DNA from: Odontesthes bonariensis
Lineage: Eukaryota > Chordata > Actinopteri > Atheriniformes > Atherinopsidae
NCBI RefSeq assembly: GCF_027942865.1
Contig: NC_134528.1
Coordinates: 31,322,732 to 31,386,731, forward strand
Length of the DNA stretch: 64,000 nt
Direction: 5' to 3'
Below the pieces are notes generated by a model, which worked only from the letters and a program-made list of their open reading frames with translations, ran no database searches and was not told where the DNA came from. The position numbers were made by a program, and so were the translations under genes. Each line of letters starts with the position of its first letter. Within the stretch, counting starts at the first letter, position 1. This document shows, piece by piece, positions 60,661-64,000 of this stretch.

Positions 60661-63600
60661 AGGACAGAATGGATGGGAAAGTTAAAAAGCAAAGGAAGCA
60701 TCAACAGAAGCACAGTGGACCAAAAGCGGAGAAGAAGAAGCTCAAGAAGCAGGGAGTATCAGCAGAGGAGGATGAGCGGAGACGCAACCCTAAAGCATTT
60801 GCGGTTCAGTCTGCTGTCCGCATGGCAAAAACCTTCCACAGGTGAGACCAGAGACTCAGACCTGAGGCTCTGAGGCTGAGACCTGAGGCTCTGAGGCTGA
60901 GACCTGAGGCTCTGAGGCTGAGACCTGAGGCTCTGAGGCTGAGACCTGAGGCTCTGAGGCTGAGACCTGAGGCTCTGAGGCTGAGACCTGAGGCTCGGAC
61001 CTGAGGCTCATCCTGTCAGAAAGAATCTGAAAATGATTTTGTTTTGTTTTTTCATCAGGGCACAGGACATAAAAACCAAAAAACACCACATCCCTCTTGT
61101 GGACCGAACTCCTGTAGAACCTCCTCCAGTTGTGATTGTAGTCGTCGGACCTCCCAAGGTGGGAAAAAGTACGCTGATCCGCTGTCTGATCAAGAATTTC
61201 ACTCGGCAGAAGCTTGGCGATATATGTGGACCTGTGACCATCGTCTCTGGTAAGTTTGGCCTCGCACTGGTGTGGAAGTATGGGACATTATTTCAGATGT
61301 TTTTTCTGAAGCTCACGGTTACTTCATTGTCCCCTTAGGGCAATTTATTTTGTAGTGAACAGCAAAGATGAAAGAACACCAGCATACAAAACACACAATG
61401 TGGGGGGGGGTGGGAGTCATCGGTCAGTGCTATTTAAGAGGGCAATGGTGGTGGGAACAAAAGAGTTTTTAAATCTGTGTGGTAGGACATAACTTTTTCT
61501 TTAATGCTCTTTAAAGGGTGTGTGGGTGCCGCCCTGGCCTTGGGTTAACTGCTGAGGTCGTTCCAACAAACAAGCTGCTGGTATAACCCATTTAGGCCTA
61601 AAACGCCTGGAAAAGAATGCCTGTAAAACCTATGGGCGATTTCAGAAAGACCCCCTAAAACCTGAAGTTTTTCTGGAAATTCAGCAATTGTGTCAACGCC
61701 TACTAAATGATTGATTTCTCAGCCTCTGTAGCAGATAGAAACAAAATTCAAAAAGTATTGGAGAGCTTACACCTGTGGCTTTCTTTGGAAATTGAGTTTA
61801 TTTACATCCACCCTCACGAAAATAGAAAATGTAAAAAGTAAAGTGCAGGAACAGCGCTATTTTCAATTAGAAAACAGTAATAAAATAAAATTTAATTTTA
61901 TATTTAAATTATTTATTTATCTATTTATTTTATCGCCAGTAATCTCTTCGTACTGGCAGCACAAGGAGTCTCATGCCCATACACATTCCAATAAACGTTT
62001 CCATCTCCGGCACAGTTACGTGGGACCACCTTGCCATCTTTGCTCGAGCTGGAGTCTGAAGTACCTGCTCACTGTATCTATTCGTCTCGGAAACGAGATG
62101 CGCCCAAAGCTCCTCAGTAAAAATATGATTAAATGCCTGCAACGGTGTGGCATCTGCAGGTAAACCGACTTTCACCCCTGGTGTGCGGTTGAAATCTCTC
62201 CGTCGATTACGGCGGTAATTGTCAGTCTTCCACTCACATTCAAACCCTTCAAAATCATCCTCAAACATATGTGCTAGCCATAAATCTCCATCAATTGGGT
62301 CAGCACGTTCATCAGCATCATCAAAGCCAAGAAAACTCCTCACAATCGCTCCCGTCTGAAAAACATGTGTACGCTTTCCTGGCCTTAAAGGTAGAATAAC
62401 GCAACAGCGCCCCCGGCTTTAAAGGTAGAAATGCGGCAATGCTTTCCCGGCCTAAATGGGTTAAGGATGAAATCCATCCTCTTTTTGTCTTTAAAAGTGA
62501 GAGACCCAAACCAGCGTATAAAAGAATAGCTTCAAAGTGACTGAATAGAAGAACAGTTGACATTAAAACTCCTCAGTTTGCAATAAGAATACAGACGCTG
62601 ATGTACGTGGGAACATAGGCTGGATGCAGGTGGGGCTTTCCTGCAGAGTCGGTCATCATCTCTTTTGTCTTAAAGGTATTTATGCTGAGTTTGGATTGCT
62701 TACACCATTCTGAAAAGTCCTGCACAATTGGGCCATGGCCCATTGAGTTTTTGTCAAGTACAGACACGATGACCGAATCATCAGCAAATTTAGATATGTG
62801 TCTTTCCCTGAGTGTTTGTGCATAAAGCAAGTAAAGGCCGAGTTAAGACGCAGCCGTGTCAGGAGCCTGTGGATGATAAAGGGACATTAGAGAAAGCACC
62901 GTTCACCTTCACTCTGGGGAATAATTCAACCAATGAGACCACGATGGTGAGTCCGTGAGCTAAAATATTAAAAGCAGAGGAAAAGTCAATAAAAAGCAAG
63001 CACACAAAATGATTAGCCCCATCCAGGGTACCAGGACTGTATGCTGCATCCTCCACACATCTGCCTGCCCTGGGTCCATGTTTCCCCTGAGTGGCACTCA
63101 GGATGTAGTTTTTAACCATTTTCTCAAAGGCCTTCATACAAAAGAGGTGAGAGATTTAAGACATTTTGGTGCATTCATCCAGGGCACCGGAACAATGGAA
63201 GTCTTTCCAAAGGTGGGGGACTGAAGGATGTCCATCTCATTATGAAGAGACTGTTGGCAAATCCTCCGACTCCTCCGTTGGCACGTACATGCGATGCTGT
63301 ACTAAAGTACTGTAATATAGTTTTCATACTATGCTGCTGTTGCAGCTGCTATCACAGCCTCTTCTGGGTGAAGGCAGATGGGATGTGTCCTATTAAAGAG
63401 CTAAAAGGACTGCCCTGCACTCTGAGCTGCCTACCCCAGCAGGAGTCTGATTTGAAGGTTCTTAGATTTAGTTTTCCTCAGTCAGTTTTTCTCTTGCACA
63501 TCAATGGAGGCCTCCCCCAAGAGACAGTGGATGGTGAAATTTGAAGAGATAAAATAAGTGACCTTTTGGAGACCATTGGGCCTGAACACGGTGGCATATT

Positions 63601-64000
63601 TTTGTGTTTGTTAGTAATAAACCCTTCTTTTTGCATTTTCAGGCAAGAAGCGTCGTCTGACTTTCATGGAGTGTAACAATGATATAAACACGATGATAGA
63701 CCTCGCCAAGGTGGCTGATCTTGTAAGTTTGACATTTTTATTACAATGCATGAATGAACAGTGTGGCACAACGTGTGTATGTACCTGTTCTAAAGTAACT
63801 TTTCCACACTGAAGAATGTACTTTTACATCCAGAAGACTTGTGTGTAAAAGGCAGTCATATGTCTGAGGGAAAGCTGCTTTTCTTTTTTTTGCCTCCAGG
63901 TTTTGATGTTGATCGATGCCAGCTTTGGTTTTGAGATGGAGACATTTGAGTTTCTCAACATCTGTCAAGTCCACGGTTTCCCCCGTATCATGGGTGTACT
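60661..64000 (+). CDS. bms1: Ribosome biogenesis GTPase Bms1, 5' part (runs off the window)
   Basis: Nucleolar GTPase of the small-subunit processome that works with Rcl1 in 40S maturation (family knowledge). Coding exons seen: 60669-60841, 61059-61249, 63643-63722, and 63900 to the edge. All junctions are GT-AG and join in frame (173+191+80 = 444 nt). The N-terminus is lysine-rich (nucleolar-type), followed by RRNPKAFAVQSAVRMAKTFHR, a family hallmark. The P-loop GPPKVGKST is at residues 88-96, then NFTRQKL, GPVTIVSGKKRRLTF, DLAKVADLVLMLIDASFGFE and FLNICQVHGFP, the conserved G-domain core. ATG 60669 is chosen because the frame matches human BMS1 from near its start and the exon acceptor lies 8 bp upstream. 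Most of the protein (over 1200 residues in human) lies beyond 64000. Confidence 0.93.
60842..61058 (+). repeat. bms1 intron made mostly of a 21-bp minisatellite
   Basis: This 217-bp intron (GTGAGA donor, TCATCAG acceptor) holds about six tandem copies of CTGAGGCTCTGAGGCTGAGAC plus partial copies, from about 60862 to 61010. The array begins about 20 bp after the donor. The unit contains no GT dinucleotide, so it creates no competing donor sites. Confidence 0.85.
61330..63240 (-). pseudogene. LINE remnant in bms1 intron, split by piggyBac
   Basis: Minus frames read AFEKMVKNYILSATQGKHGP, then LLFIDFSSAFNIL (62859-63137), next HISKFADDSVIVSV and FSEWCKQSKLSINTFKTKEM (62573-62830), then SHFEAILLYAGLGLSLL (about 62510). 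Reverse transcriptase blocks between the two main frames are missing. The 3' end is at about 61330 (TCCCCTTAGGGCAATTTATT). Confidence 0.65.
61587..62460 (-). mobile_element. piggyBac-like element, internally deleted
   Basis: The ends CCCATTTAGGCC and the inverse GGCCTAAATGGG are bounded by TTAA on the right (62461-62464) and ATAA on the left (61583-61586), a TTAA target with one change. The minus frame 62343-61930 is a piggyBac transposase N-terminal part (FTEELWAHLVSETNRYSEQ, then RWSHVTVPEMETFIGMCMGM). The catalytic core is absent. Subterminal CTTTAAAGGTAGAA repeats occur near the right end. Confidence 0.75.

Larger units (their letters stand above)
61250..63642 (+). other. bms1 intron filled by transposons
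   Basis: A 2.4-kb intron between the exon ending TIVSG and the exon starting KKRRLTF. It carries an antisense LINE remnant (about 61330-63240) interrupted by a piggyBac-like element (61587-62460). Little unique sequence remains. Confidence 0.75.

Overview
This window looks like vertebrate, almost certainly teleost fish, nuclear DNA. Genes are split by GT-AG introns. The three host genes I can recognise are vertebrate genes with fish-like sequence, and most of the rest is remnants of repeat families typical of ray-finned fish: L2-like and Rex3-like LINEs, a sushi-like Ty3/gypsy element, Tc1, piggyBac and PIF/Harbinger elements, Penelope-like fragments, tRNA-derived SINEs and long tandem arrays. 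Nothing bacterial, plasmid or CRISPR-like is present.

Layout. 1-4.3 kb: decayed retroelements and SINEs, then an upstream region. 4.3-7.25 kb: egr2b (Krox20 zinc-finger transcription factor, + strand, two coding exons), with three perfect CArG boxes, a CRE-like site and a TATA box upstream. 7.3-17 kb: intergenic, dominated by a 2.7-kb array of an 18-bp unit (10108-12824) with an LTR-like insertion in its last units, then Tc1 and LINE debris. 17.0-19.94 kb: ado (2-aminoethanethiol/N-terminal cysteine dioxygenase, - strand) in two coding exons separated by a 2.1-kb intron. egr2b and ado point toward each other, the same order and relative orientation as human EGR2 and ADO. 20-59.6 kb: about 40 kb in which I find no host gene. 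It holds LINEs, SINEs, nested MITEs, a 949-bp foldback palindrome (34173-35121), a 3.2-kb array of a 13-bp unit (41658-44876) and a broken endogenous retrovirus (about 49.95-53.9 kb). 59.9-64 kb: the 5' part of bms1 (GTPase of 40S ribosome biogenesis, + strand), which runs off the right edge. Its second coding intron holds a LINE split by a piggyBac-like element.

The three genes do not form a pathway: one is an immediate-early/hindbrain and myelin transcription factor, one a cytosolic thiol dioxygenase, one a nucleolar GTPase. The most unusual content is repetitive. The 18-bp array stays open in many frames on both strands, and many of its units spell a strong vertebrate start-codon context. 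The 13-bp array is open in all three forward frames. Two LINE copies carry internal tandem expansions whose added length is a multiple of three although the unit is not. I see no convincing new multi-gene system. The arrays, the palindrome, the ado intron and the egr2b promoter and HCF-1-motif details are the items most worth testing.
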